Shown here piece after piece: positions 1-7,041 of a stretch of 11,739 nucleotides of DNA. Position 1 is the first letter of the stretch. Every line of letters begins with the position of its first letter. This stretch comes from Victivallis vadensis (GTDB lineage: Bacteria > Verrucomicrobiota > Lentisphaeria > Victivallales > GWF2-50-93), in contig DYRX01000111.1 in the NCBI GenBank assembly GCA_020718525.1, forward strand, positions 1 through 11,739, read 5' to 3'. The position numbers and the translations under genes were made by a program. Under the pieces are notes generated by a model, which searched no databases, was not told where the DNA came from, and worked only from the letters and a program-made list of their open reading frames with translations.

Positions 1-129
1 TGAAATAGAAATTCCCATATCGCCGAAATCAGAAAGAATCAGACCGCTGGCGACAGAATGACGCCGAAAGCGATAATATGCCGCCGTGCCCCGGATGGCC
101 GGCAGTCTTTTGGCCGCTTTTCCCGCCAT
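1..129 (-). CDS. Possible N-terminal part of an unrecognised protein, cut by the window edge
   Basis: An open frame begins at an ATG (127-129 on the plus strand) and runs without a stop to the left edge, giving 43 residues. It is preceded by AAGGA four bases upstream, a plausible but close ribosome binding site. The N-terminus is basic (starts MAGKAAKRLPAIRG) and is followed by a short mixed stretch ending near SDFGDMGIS. I do not recognise the family. It would be transcribed divergently from gyrA. The only support is an open frame plus a ribosome-binding-like sequence over a short length, so it may be chance. A longer frame on the same strand (39-245) lies in another phase and has no better support. 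Confidence 0.3.
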   Translation of the reverse strand, partial: MAGKAAKRLPAIRGTAAYYRFRRHSVASGLILSDFGDMGISIS

Positions 130-429
130 TCAGTCCTTGCATGTCTCGACATCCCCCTCCTGCATGTCAGACAAATCAGCTCAAAATCCTTGGCGGCAAA
201 TGCCAATGTTATTTTGCAACAGTCCCTTAATGGCAAAAACTCCAATGCGGATGTCTTGAGCTGATCCGATGCCTTGATCGCATGTAACGTCTTTTGCTCA
301 TAAAAAATTGATTGGATCCCGATTGTTCAAGGCATAAAAGGGCATTTCAGACTTGAATTTTCTGTTTTTGTGGCTATTTTTACAGTTTCTCGTGCGAAAA
401 AAGAAAAAGCATAGCAGTCAGGCGGAACA
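130..429. other. Divergent intergenic region upstream of gyrA
   Basis: About 300 bases with no convincing gene, tRNA or conserved RNA fold. The octamer TGCATGTC occurs twice, at 138-145 and 161-168. A small dyad, ATGTC-TC-GACAT, lies at 141-152. The part nearest gyrA (300-410) is A/T-rich and contains the candidate promoter listed separately. Confidence 0.5.
353..380 (+). promoter_or_regulatory. Candidate sigma-70-type promoter for gyrA
   Basis: TTGAAT (353-358) and TATTTT (375-380) are separated by 16 bases, in an A/T-rich stretch about 50 bases before the gyrA start. The -35 matches consensus at five of six positions and the -10 at four of six. The same TTGAAT-16- layout recurs at 4202-4229 upstream of the TPR gene, which gives modest support. 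No start site is known. Confidence 0.35.
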
Positions 430-2970
430 ATGAGCGAAGAAGAGAACAGCATCAGTCAGATTTCCAGAAACGATCATCCTGTAAATATTGAAGACATAAT
501 GCACACAGCATATCTTCAGTATTCCCTCAGTGTGAACGTCGGCAGAGCCATACCGGACGTGAGAGACGGGCTCAAGCCGGCAAACAGAAGAATCCTTTTT
601 GCGATGCACAAGCTGGGGCTTACAAAGTCCCATAGCTTCACTAAATGCGCTAAAGTCGTTGGAGAAGTCATCGGCAACTACCATCCGCATGGAGACGTCT
701 CGGTTTACGACACTCTTGTAAGAATGGCGCAGGACTTTTCCATGAGGATGCCGCTGATTGACGGTCAGGGAAATTTCGGAAGCATTGACGGAGATCCTCC
801 CGCCGCATACCGATACACCGAGTGCCGCCTTGAGAGGATTGCCGAGGAGCTTCTGCGCGACATCGAAAAAGACACGGTCAACATGCTTCCGACCTTTGAC
901 GAATCAACTATGGAGCCCGAAGTTCTCACATCGAGCTTCCCTAATTTGCTGGTGAACGGAACAACTGGCATCGGTGTCGGAATGGCGACCAACATTCCCC
1001 CGCACAATCTCAGGGAGATCATTGACGCGACCGTTGTCCTGCTCGACAATCCGACAGCTACAGTCCAGGATCTGATGGTACACGTGAAAGGACCAGACTT
1101 CCCGACAGGCGCCACAATATGCGGAGTGAACGAGATCCGCAATCTTTACGAGACAGGCAGGGGCTCGATCAGGATCAAGGCGAAGTCCCAGATAATCGAG
1201 AAGGACGGGCGCGAGCATATTTTGATCACTGAAATCCCATATGCGGTCAACAAGGAGACCCTTATGGAAAAGATCGGCGAGCTTGTCAACGACAAGAAGA
1301 TTGCAGGCGTTTCGGCCTTGCGCGACGAGACAAGCAGTCGTGTCGGCATAAGGATCGTCATTGAAATCAAAAAGGGCGCGATGGCTTCAATCGTGCTGAA
1401 TCAGCTTTATGCCCATACCCAGCTTGAGACGACATTTGGCTCGATATTGCTGGTCGTTGACAAGAAACGCCCCAAAGTGCTGAACCTCAAGCAGATACTG
1501 ATGGCGTACATTGATCACCGCGAGGAGATTGTCACAAGAAGAACCAAGTTCGAGCTCGAGAAGGCTCTTGCCAGGGCACACATACTCGAAGGCTTGCTAA
1601 TCGCGGTCAAAAACATTGACGAAGTCGTAAAGATAATTCGCGAGAGCAGGACGAAGGACGAGGCGGGAAAGGCGCTCATTCTGCGCTTTGGCTTGAGCCA
1701 GAGGCAGGCCGACGCGATACTCGAGATGCGTCTGCACCAGCTTACCGGACTTGCAATCGAGGATCTTCAGAAGGAGTACGAAGAGATCCAGCTTCGGATC
1801 GAGTATTTCCGCTCTCTTCTTGCCGACAGGAAGAAGCTCTTCGGCGTGATCAAGGACGAACTCCTTGAAGTGAGGGACAAATATGGAGACGAGAGAAGGA
1901 CGGAAATAACGCTCGACGACCGCGATCTCAACATCGCCGATCTGATAGAGCGGCATTCCTGCGTGATAACCGTCAGCAAGACCGGCTACATCAAGCGTGT
2001 CAGGGCGGACATCTATGATGCCCAGCACCGCGGCGGAAAAGGCATCAAGGGGATGGAGACAAAGGATGAAGACTTTGTGGAGCATCTTTTCAACGCGGAC
2101 AGCCACGACCTGATCTTTTTCTTCACTGAAAAAGGATTCATGTACTGGCTCAATGTCTATGAAATTCCCGAAGGCACCAGGACAAGCAAGGGCAAGGCGA
2201 TTGTAAACATGATCAAAGTCGAGCCTGGCGAGAAGATCAGAACCATGCTCACAACCCGCAAAGACGACGTTGAAAACGAAAATTTTTTCCTGGTAATGAC
2301 AACCCGCAACGGCGTGATAAAAAAGACCCGTTTGTCAGAATTCAAGAATCTTCGCAGAACCGGCATCCGCGCTCTCACAATAGAAGACGGAGACGATCTT
2401 GTCGGAGCGGCGGTCACGGACGGAACCAAGGAGATCGTCCTCTCAAGCGCCCAGGGAATGGCTTGCAGATTTTCTGAAAGTGAAATCAGGCCGATGGGAC
2501 GAGGCGCAATGGGCGTGACCGGGATGCGCTTCAAGCTCGCCGGAGACCACATAGTCAGCATGGAAGTGGTTGACACCCTTGAGGAGGTTGAGAGCGAGGA
2601 GGAGGCGATCGCGAAGGGCGGTCCAGAGCTCCTTGTCGTCAGCGACGGAGGAATGGGCAAGCGCAGTTATGTGAGCACATACAGAAAGACAAGGCGCGGG
2701 GCGAAGGGGGTCACCAACATCAGGCTCAGGACTGGCGAAAGCGTTGTCAACACTCTTCTTATAGCTCCCAATGACGAGATTCTCATACTCACAAAAGAGG
2801 GGCAGATGGTGCGCATCAAGGCCGACGAGATAAGGACGGTCGGGCGCGCGTCGGTCGGAGTGAGGATCATCAGGCTCAACAATGGAGACACCATAACAGA
2901 TGTCGCTAAGGTCGTCGAAATTGAAAAACAGAGCGGTGACCTTGAGAATCCGCCTGAAAATGCCCAATAG
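430..2970 (+). CDS. gyrA: DNA gyrase subunit A
   Basis: This is the A subunit of the type IIA topoisomerase that, with GyrB, introduces negative supercoils using ATP. It has 846 residues (E. coli about 875). The breakage-reunion domain covers roughly residues 20-500. The catalytic tyrosine is Y129 in PPAAYRYTE, the counterpart of E. coli Y122. The C-terminal beta-pinwheel follows (about 510-830) and carries the GyrA box as QHRGGKG (532-538; canonical QRRGGKG), which separates it from ParC. The tail is short and acidic. The quinolone-binding stretch reads HPHGDVSVYD, so the Ser83 equivalent is Val (V90), while the Asp87 equivalent is kept (D94). The ATG at 430 follows AGGCGG with a 4-base gap. 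gyrB is not in the window. A nested inverted repeat begins at the last base of the stop codon. Confidence 0.97.
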   Translation: MSEEENSISQISRNDHPVNIEDIMHTAYLQYSLSVNVGRAIPDVRDGLKPANRRILFAMHKLGLTKSHSFTKCAKVVGEVIGNYHPHGDVSVYDTLVRMAQDFSMRMPLIDGQGNFGSIDGDPPAAYRYTECRLERIAEELLRDIEKDTVNMLPTFDESTMEPEVLTSSFPNLLVNGTTGIGVGMATNIPPHNLREIIDATVVLLDNPTATVQDLMVHVKGPDFPTGATICGVNEIRNLYETGRGSIRIKAKSQIIEKDGREHILITEIPYAVNKETLMEKIGELVNDKKIAGVSALRDETSSRVGIRIVIEIKKGAMASIVLNQLYAHTQLETTFGSILLVVDKKRPKVLNLKQILMAYIDHREEIVTRRTKFELEKALARAHILEGLLIAVKNIDEVVKIIRESRTKDEAGKALILRFGLSQRQADAILEMRLHQLTGLAIEDLQKEYEEIQLRIEYFRSLLADRKKLFGVIKDELLEVRDKYGDERRTEITLDDRDLNIADLIERHSCVITVSKTGYIKRVRADIYDAQHRGGKGIKGMETKDEDFVEHLFNADSHDLIFFFTEKGFMYWLNVYEIPEGTRTSKGKAIVNMIKVEPGEKIRTMLTTRKDDVENENFFLVMTTRNGVIKKTRLSEFKNLRRTGIRALTIEDGDDLVGAAVTDGTKEIVLSSAQGMACRFSESEIRPMGRGAMGVTGMRFKLAGDHIVSMEVVDTLEEVESEEEAIAKGGPELLVVSDGGMGKRSYVSTYRKTRRGAKGVTNIRLRTGESVVNTLLIAPNDEILILTKEGQMVRIKADEIRTVGRASVGVRIIRLNNGDTITDVAKVVEIEKQSGDLENPPENAQ

Positions 2971-3016
2971 GCGGAGCAATTATATTTGTGGCGAAATATT
3001 CTCGCCAGACTCCGCC
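2970..3016. repeat. Nested inverted repeat between gyrA and the transferase gene
   Basis: GGCGGAG (2970-2976) pairs perfectly with CTCCGCC (3010-3016). Inside it, TGGCGA (2989-2994) pairs with TCGCCA (3002-3007) around a 7-base A/T-rich loop. Together they could form a two-tier hairpin with a 12-base bulge on one side and 2 bases on the other. No T-run follows on the plus strand, so it does not look like a standard intrinsic terminator. It could be an attenuator, an RNA-stability structure, a processing site or a protein-binding site. Confidence 0.45.
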
Positions 3017-3069
3017 GCGATTGGAGGCTCGGTCAAGTCTAACCCTATAACCTGGGCTGAAGCATTCAC

Positions 3070-4197
3070 ATGAGCTGGTGGAATGTATATGTCCTTTCCT
3101 TTTTCACGGCGCTGGCGTCTGCACTGGTTTTCACGCCTGTCTTCAGATTTGTAGCCATTCGCATGAACATCCTGGATCATCCTTCCGTCCAGGAGCACAA
3201 ACGCCATAAGCAGTCAACTCCGCTCCTGGGAGGACCTGCGATTTGCGCATCCTGGCTTTTGACAATAGTCATCGGTCTTTTATTGAGCAAGTCATCGCTT
3301 GCAGGCGGACATTTCGACAAAAGCGTCATGTCGAACCTGCCAGGCATATTGAATGTCTCAAGCGAGCTTGTCTTCCTCTGCCTGGGAGCCGTTCTGATCA
3401 TGCTCTTCGGGCTTTTTGACGACATTCACAACATGTCTGCAAAGGCCAAGTTTTCCGGGCAGGTGGCGATTGCCCTTATCGCCGTCACCTGGGGCGGAGC
3501 GAAAATATCCGTCTTTCAGTCTCTCCCCTGGCTTTCCTGGGTGGTCTCGGTGCTTTGGATCGTGGTGCTGATGAACGCAATGAACTTTTTTGACAACATG
3601 GACGGACTGGCAATAGGCGTTGCGGCGATAGCCTACAGCCTTTTCGCAGTTTCGGCGGCGATAAATTCACAGCATTTTGTCGCCGTCTTTGGTGCTACAA
3701 TGGCGGGTGCCGCATTCGGCTTCTGGTTCTTCAACCACAGCCCCGCCGCAATTTTCATGGGAGATTCCGGAAGCCATCTTGTCGGATACAACCTGGCGGT
3801 GCTCGGATGTCTTGTCACTTTCTACAAGCCAGATCTTGCCCAGACAAAATTTTCTATCCTCATCCCTCTCTTCATTCTTGCGATACCCCTCTTTGATCTC
3901 TGCTCCGTCGTGGTGATAAGATGGAAGCTTGGCAAGCCTTTCTACATCGGCGACCACAACCATCTCTCGCACCGCTTCGTGAAAATGGGGCTTACTAAGA
4001 AATCTGCAGTGTTTGTGATCCATCTCATGACGCTTGCAACCGGGCTGAGCGTCCTTCCTCTGCTATGGGGAAACATGATGACTGCGAGCGTCTGCCTCAT
4101 CCAGGCCTTCGTGATACTGGGCATAGTTTCAGTCCTTCAATATGGCGTCATAAAGGGGAAGAATAGCCTTGAAAGCTCTCCCCAAAAAAAGAAATGA
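3070..4197 (+). CDS. Polyprenyl-phosphate HexNAc-1-phosphate transferase (WecA/TagO type, MraY superfamily)
   Basis: An integral membrane enzyme of 375 residues with about ten hydrophobic segments. It is expected to transfer a sugar-1-phosphate, typically GlcNAc-1-P from UDP-GlcNAc, to undecaprenyl phosphate, the first committed step for a cell-surface glycan. Superfamily motifs appear in order: PLLGGPAI (51-58), FGLFDDIHN with the paired Asp (D117, D118), NAMNFFDNMDGLA (169-181), FMGDSGSHLVGY (229-240) and GDHNHLSHRF (294-303). The last motif is the WecA-type His/Arg loop rather than the HHHxE form of MraY, and there is no cell-wall gene cluster nearby, so MraY is unlikely. The exact sugar cannot be read from sequence. 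The C-terminus is lysine-rich. The ATG at 3070 has only a weak upstream purine stretch. It lies 99 bases after gyrA. Confidence 0.88.
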   Translation: MSWWNVYVLSFFTALASALVFTPVFRFVAIRMNILDHPSVQEHKRHKQSTPLLGGPAICASWLLTIVIGLLLSKSSLAGGHFDKSVMSNLPGILNVSSELVFLCLGAVLIMLFGLFDDIHNMSAKAKFSGQVAIALIAVTWGGAKISVFQSLPWLSWVVSVLWIVVLMNAMNFFDNMDGLAIGVAAIAYSLFAVSAAINSQHFVAVFGATMAGAAFGFWFFNHSPAAIFMGDSGSHLVGYNLAVLGCLVTFYKPDLAQTKFSILIPLFILAIPLFDLCSVVVIRWKLGKPFYIGDHNHLSHRFVKMGLTKKSAVFVIHLMTLATGLSVLPLLWGNMMTASVCLIQAFVILGIVSVLQYGVIKGKNSLESSPQKKK

Positions 4198-4201
4198 GGA
4201 C

Positions 4202-4229
4202 TTGAATTCCCGCCTCTTTGAGCTAGAAT
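4202..4229 (+). promoter_or_regulatory. Candidate promoter for the TPR-cobT-cobS unit, overlapped by twin GAATTC
   Basis: TTGAAT (4202-4207) and TAGAAT (4224-4229) are 16 bases apart. Each matches the sigma-70 consensus at five of six positions. It lies in the gap after the transferase stop and about 70 bases before the TPR start codon. The self-complementary hexamer GAATTC occurs at 4204-4209 and 4226-4231, overlapping both promoter boxes with a 22-base period, roughly two helical turns. That could be an operator or a coincidence of the box sequences. Confidence 0.5.
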
Positions 4230-4285
4230 TCCAGCTTCCTGTTTTCGGTTTTTCTCCTGTTTGAAGCAATTTAGACAATTAAGAC

Positions 4286-4290
4286 AAAGG
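4286..4290 (+). promoter_or_regulatory. Ribosome binding site that fixes the TPR protein start at 4300
   Basis: AAAGG ends 9 bases before the ATG at 4300. The longer frame opens at a TTG (4261) that has no such site in front of it, so the ATG is preferred. Confidence 0.55.
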
Positions 4291-4299
4291 ATTTTGAAA

Positions 4300-4935
4300 A
4301 TGAGCAAGAAGCATGAAGAAGAAAATGTCTGCGATGCCGCCTATGACGAGATGTCCAAGTTCGAAAATTTCTATGTGGGGCACTGGAAGAAGATCGTCCA
4401 GATCTGCATCGCGGGTCTTCTAGTCCTTTCGGTCTATCTGCTTGTGAGCTACTTCAACCGCCTCAACGAAAGAAAGATCGCGGCTGAAATCTGCCGCGCC
4501 TCCACTGTGGAGGAAATCAAATCTATAGTAGCAAAATACCCGCGCAGTCCTGCGAGCGACTTTGCCAGGATGCGTCTTGCAAAACTGCTGTTCGATGAAA
4601 AGAAGTACGCGGAATGCGGCGAGATCTTCAATACTCTTTCCAAATCAAATGTGGCGGAGCTGTCATCAAGAGCCCGTCTCAACATTGCATATCTGCTGGA
4701 AATAGAGGGAAAAGAGTCAGAAGCCGCTGGCAAATTCAAGGAACTCTCCCTGATTCCTGGAAGCTCTGAAGAAGTCCGTGCCGAATCAGCGTACTCCGCG
4801 GCAAGAATATTTGCCAAGCTCTCAAAGAAAGAAGATGCCTTGTCTTCTCTCGAATTCGTCAAGAAGCTCGATCCGGAAAAGAAGGAATCCTTCTGGGCGC
4901 AGAACGCTAAAAGACTCGAAGAGATGCTCAACTGA
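4300..4935 (+). CDS. Single-pass membrane protein with TPR-like repeats (YfgM/BamD-like architecture)
   Basis: A 211-residue protein with a charged cytoplasmic N-terminus (1-30), one clear membrane helix (about 32-51) and an extracytoplasmic alpha-helical region (55-211). That region holds several helix-turn-helix units, with A/G/Y spacing and phrases such as KYPRSPASDFARMRLAKLL (80-98), typical of TPR domains. The layout resembles YfgM-type proteins and the membrane TPR proteins thought to scaffold envelope assembly; the function here is not known. The start is the ATG at 4300, with AAAGG 9 bases upstream. A TTG at 4261 would add 13 residues and is less likely. It follows a good promoter, and cobT starts 15 bases after its stop, so it is probably the first gene of a TPR-cobT-cobS transcript. 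Nothing in its sequence suggests a role in B12 metabolism. Confidence 0.8.
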   Translation: MSKKHEEENVCDAAYDEMSKFENFYVGHWKKIVQICIAGLLVLSVYLLVSYFNRLNERKIAAEICRASTVEEIKSIVAKYPRSPASDFARMRLAKLLFDEKKYAECGEIFNTLSKSNVAELSSRARLNIAYLLEIEGKESEAAGKFKELSLIPGSSEEVRAESAYSAARIFAKLSKKEDALSSLEFVKKLDPEKKESFWAQNAKRLEEMLN

Positions 4936-4950
4936 TCGCACGAGAGCAAA

Positions 4951-6012
4951 ATGTCTCTGATTGAAAAAACTGTTTCCGGCATCTTGCCGTCGGATCAGAC
5001 TTGGCGTGAGAAGGCAAAAGAAAGAATTCTGGATCTTACCATGCCCCCCTGGGCGCTGGGAAGACTTCTCGATCTTGCCGTTGACATCGCTGGAATGACA
5101 AGATCCCTCAACCCCCCGCTGGACAGGCGCACTGTTGTCATAATGGCTGGAGACCACGGCGTGGCAAACGCGGGAGTCAGCCCATATCCGCAAGCGGTCA
5201 CGATGCTGATGATCAGAAATTTTGCAGAGATTGCCGGAGCCGGAATAAATGTTCTCGCCCGTCAGTCGGGGGCGAAAGTCAGAATAGCCGACATCGGCGT
5301 CGCAGGTGATCTCAGCGAGCTATTCAAAAAAAATCTGGTCATAGACAAGCACATTGCAAACGGCACTAATAACATGCTCGAAGGTCCGGCAATGTCAAGA
5401 GAGCAGGCGCGGCGGAGCATCGAGGCGGGCATTGAGCTTGCACTTGAGTCCTCCTCGGACAGCGACCTTCTCGCAACCGGAGAAATGGGAATTGGCAACA
5501 CCACTCCAAGCAGTGCGATTGTCTCTGTCCTCTGCTCCATTCCGCCAAACCTTGTAACTTGCAGAGGAGCGGGGCTCGACGAGGAGGGACGCTTGAAGAA
5601 AGCTGAGATCGTAGAGAAAGCCATTGACTTGAACAAGCCTGACAAAAACGATCCTCTCGACGTCCTGGCAAAAGTCGGAGGCTTCGAAATCGGGGCGATT
5701 GCAGGATTCATACTAGGAGCCGCAAGCCTTCGCATCCCTGTTATAATTGACGGATTCATTTCGACGGCAGGCGCTCTCGTCGCACACGAGATATCCCCAT
5801 CTTCCGCAGACTATATTATAGCTTCCCACCAAAGCGTCGAGAGGGGACACCAGCACGCCCTCGCAAAACTTGGCAAGAAAGCCCTGCTTTCGCTTGATTT
5901 GCGCCTTGGAGAGGGAAGTGGCGCGGCGCTGGCGATGCATTTCGTCGAGGCGTCAATGCGCATAATCAACGAAATGGCGACCTGGGAAAAAGCGGGAATA
6001 GTCAGAAAATGA
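4951..6012 (+). CDS. cobT: Nicotinate-nucleotide--dimethylbenzimidazole phosphoribosyltransferase
   Basis: CobT transfers phosphoribose from nicotinate mononucleotide to a lower-ligand base, usually 5,6-dimethylbenzimidazole, giving alpha-ribazole 5'-phosphate for the cobalamin nucleotide loop. The protein has 353 residues, matching the family (Salmonella 356). Motifs visible: MAGDHGVANAGVSPYPQAVT (65-84), GEMGIGNTTPSSA (177-189), DGFISTAGALVA (267-278), SHQSVERGHQHAL (292-304) and LRLGEGSGAALAM (317-329). E321 in the last motif corresponds to the catalytic glutamate (E317 in Salmonella). The ATG at 4951 follows a weak GAGAG. Its stop overlaps the cobS start by 4 bases (ATGA), so the two are translationally coupled. 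No cobalamin riboswitch is visible upstream, so B12 feedback at RNA level is not evident here. Confidence 0.96.
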   Translation: MSLIEKTVSGILPSDQTWREKAKERILDLTMPPWALGRLLDLAVDIAGMTRSLNPPLDRRTVVIMAGDHGVANAGVSPYPQAVTMLMIRNFAEIAGAGINVLARQSGAKVRIADIGVAGDLSELFKKNLVIDKHIANGTNNMLEGPAMSREQARRSIEAGIELALESSSDSDLLATGEMGIGNTTPSSAIVSVLCSIPPNLVTCRGAGLDEEGRLKKAEIVEKAIDLNKPDKNDPLDVLAKVGGFEIGAIAGFILGAASLRIPVIIDGFISTAGALVAHEISPSSADYIIASHQSVERGHQHALAKLGKKALLSLDLRLGEGSGAALAMHFVEASMRIINEMATWEKAGIVRK

Positions 6013-6764
6013 TCAAGCCCCTCTTTGCCGCTCTGCAATTCCTTACAATTTTTCCAATCCCGTTCAAAACAGATGAAAAGTCTCTTGCAGGCTCTAGCGC
6101 ATTCTTTTCGCTTGCAGGCGTTGTTGTCGGAGCTTTCTCCGCTCTCTTCTATCTTGCGGCGGAGCAATTGCAAATGGGGGCTTTCTTTGCATCCGCATTC
6201 GCTGTTTTTGGTCTGGCTCTTGCCTCAGGCGGACTTCACCTGGACGGACTCGCCGACAGCGCCGACGGAATTTTGAGCCATCGCCCACGCGAGAAAGCCT
6301 TGGAAATCATGAAGGACAGCCGGATCGGAACAATGGGAACTTTGGCTCTTGTCTTTGTTATTCTGATCAAATGTGCCGCGCTTTCATCGCTGACTCCCAA
6401 ACTTGCAGTCACCGCCATTATCCTGGCTCCATGCGTATCCAGGAATGCGATGGCCGTCTCGCTGGCAATCTTCCCCTGCGCCCGGAAAAGCGGTCTGGCA
6501 AATCTCTTCTCAAACAGGAAGCAAATTGTGGGAGCCGTGGCTTCAACGATCATAGCCATTCTGCCGGGATTCTTCATCCTGAAAGGAATCCAGATGACCG
6601 GCGCATGCATTCTTGCAGGAATTATCCTGGGACTTCTCTTCAGCTTCTTCTGCCTGCGGCGCCTCGGCGGAATCACAGGAGACACCCTCGGCGCCCAATC
6701 GGAAATCTGCGAGACTGCAATTATAATTCTCTGTGCAACCGCAGGCAGAAACCTACTTGGATGA
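6009..6764 (+). CDS. cobS: Adenosylcobinamide-GDP ribazoletransferase (cobalamin synthase)
   Basis: CobS is a polytopic inner-membrane enzyme that joins adenosylcobinamide-GDP with alpha-ribazole (or its phosphate) to give adenosylcobalamin (phosphate), the last step after CobT. It has 251 residues, the usual family length, with about six hydrophobic stretches. The N-terminus (FAALQFLTIFPIP, 7-19) is typical. Family motifs follow: GGLHLDGLADSADG (74-87), an Asp-rich probable metal/substrate site, then MKDSRIGTMG (101-110) and GGITGDTLGA (220-229). The ATG lies within the ATGA overlap with the cobT stop. CobU/CobY and CobC are not in the window, so the other nucleotide-loop steps must be encoded elsewhere. 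No strong terminator is seen in the 85 bases before the convergent minus-strand operon ends. Confidence 0.96.
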   Translation: MIKPLFAALQFLTIFPIPFKTDEKSLAGSSAFFSLAGVVVGAFSALFYLAAEQLQMGAFFASAFAVFGLALASGGLHLDGLADSADGILSHRPREKALEIMKDSRIGTMGTLALVFVILIKCAALSSLTPKLAVTAIILAPCVSRNAMAVSLAIFPCARKSGLANLFSNRKQIVGAVASTIIAILPGFFILKGIQMTGACILAGIILGLLFSFFCLRRLGGITGDTLGAQSEICETAIIILCATAGRNLLG

Positions 6765-6787
6765 TTCTTATTCGATATGAATATTAT

Positions 6788-6815
6788 CTCACACGAAGAC
6801 ACAAAGCACACGAAG
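6788..6815. repeat. Short imperfect repeat of the ACACGAAG type in the convergent gap
   Basis: CACACGAAG occurs at 6790-6798 and 6807-6815, with a similar ACACAAAG at 6799-6806 between them. From memory, closely similar strings are scattered through intergenic DNA of many environmental bacteria and are often mistranslated as peptides like TRRHKAHE. The fragment lies between the cobS stop (6764) and the end of the pilin operon (6850). Identity as a dispersed repeat is inferred, since only this copy is in the window. Confidence 0.4.
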
Positions 6816-6849
6816 TAAAGAAAAATGTCAGATTTTCAGATGCGCTCGC

Positions 6850-7041
6850 TCACAGGTCCGCTTGCGGATGGACTATGATTTTACTGGCCGACTTCTGCAC
6901 CTTCTTCAGTTCCCTAACGTTTATCCTGTGCCATGACACGTAGCCGTTAAGCGCTATCGCAAGCAGGGAAAAGAGCAGTGCCGCTGAAACAATCACCAGT
7001 ATTGTGGCATATCCGTTCTCGTCTTTTCTACAAGTTCTCAT
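6850..7041 (-). CDS. Very short prepilin-like protein, possibly a truncated GspK/PilX-type minor pilin
   Basis: A 63-residue protein with a short basic leader ending in DENG, then YATILVIVSAALLFSLLAIA, a hydrophobic helix that matches the start of a minor pilin. The likely prepilin peptidase cut is between G10 and Y11. Mature position 5 is Leu, not Glu; absence of Glu5 is typical of GspK and some PilX-like tip subunits. GspK proteins usually have about 300 residues, so this one lacks the globular part: about 25 charged residues follow the helix, then a stop. The ATG at 7041 overlaps the end of the preceding gene by 14 bases. A strong GAGGAGG lies 13 bases before it, which would also allow a TTG start at 7050. 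It may be a real small subunit or the stump of a longer gene. Confidence 0.6.
   Translation of the reverse strand: MRTCRKDENGYATILVIVSAALLFSLLAIALNGYVSWHRINVRELKKVQKSASKIIVHPQADL

Noticed and set aside
58..264. Plus-strand frame of 68 codons upstream of gyrA
   Set aside because: No ribosome binding site, no recognisable motif, and a competing frame on the opposite strand; treated as intergenic.
1597..2106. Long minus-strand frame (169 codons) inside gyrA
   Set aside because: It lies entirely antisense to a well-matched gyrA, has no family resemblance, and is explained by gyrA codon bias; the same holds for 2157-2660 and 2443-2979.
430..2970. Reading gyrA as parC
   Set aside because: The GyrA box QHRGGKG and a full six-blade-sized C-terminal domain are present.
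3070..4197. Reading the transferase as MraY
   Set aside because: The His-rich loop is GDHNHLSHRF, as in WecA/TagO-type enzymes, and no peptidoglycan cluster genes are adjacent.
4198..4299. Cobalamin riboswitch ahead of the cob genes
   Set aside because: The gap is only about 100 bases, holds a promoter, and lacks the B12-box-like sequence; the 15-base gap before cobT is too short for one.
6236..6811. Minus-strand frame of 191 codons over cobS
   Set aside because: Antisense to cobS, Arg/Pro-rich composition typical of shadow frames, no ribosome binding site or domain.
6765..6849. Bidirectional terminator between the convergent operons
   Set aside because: Only a weak A/T-rich stem (TATTC-GATAT-GAATA) and no G/C-rich stem with a T-run on either strand.
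6371..6943. Plus-strand frame of 190 codons overlapping the end of cobS and the last prepilin gene
   Set aside because: Out of phase with cobS; the first half mirrors cobS codons, and the tail reads through repeat DNA and antisense prepilin sequence.
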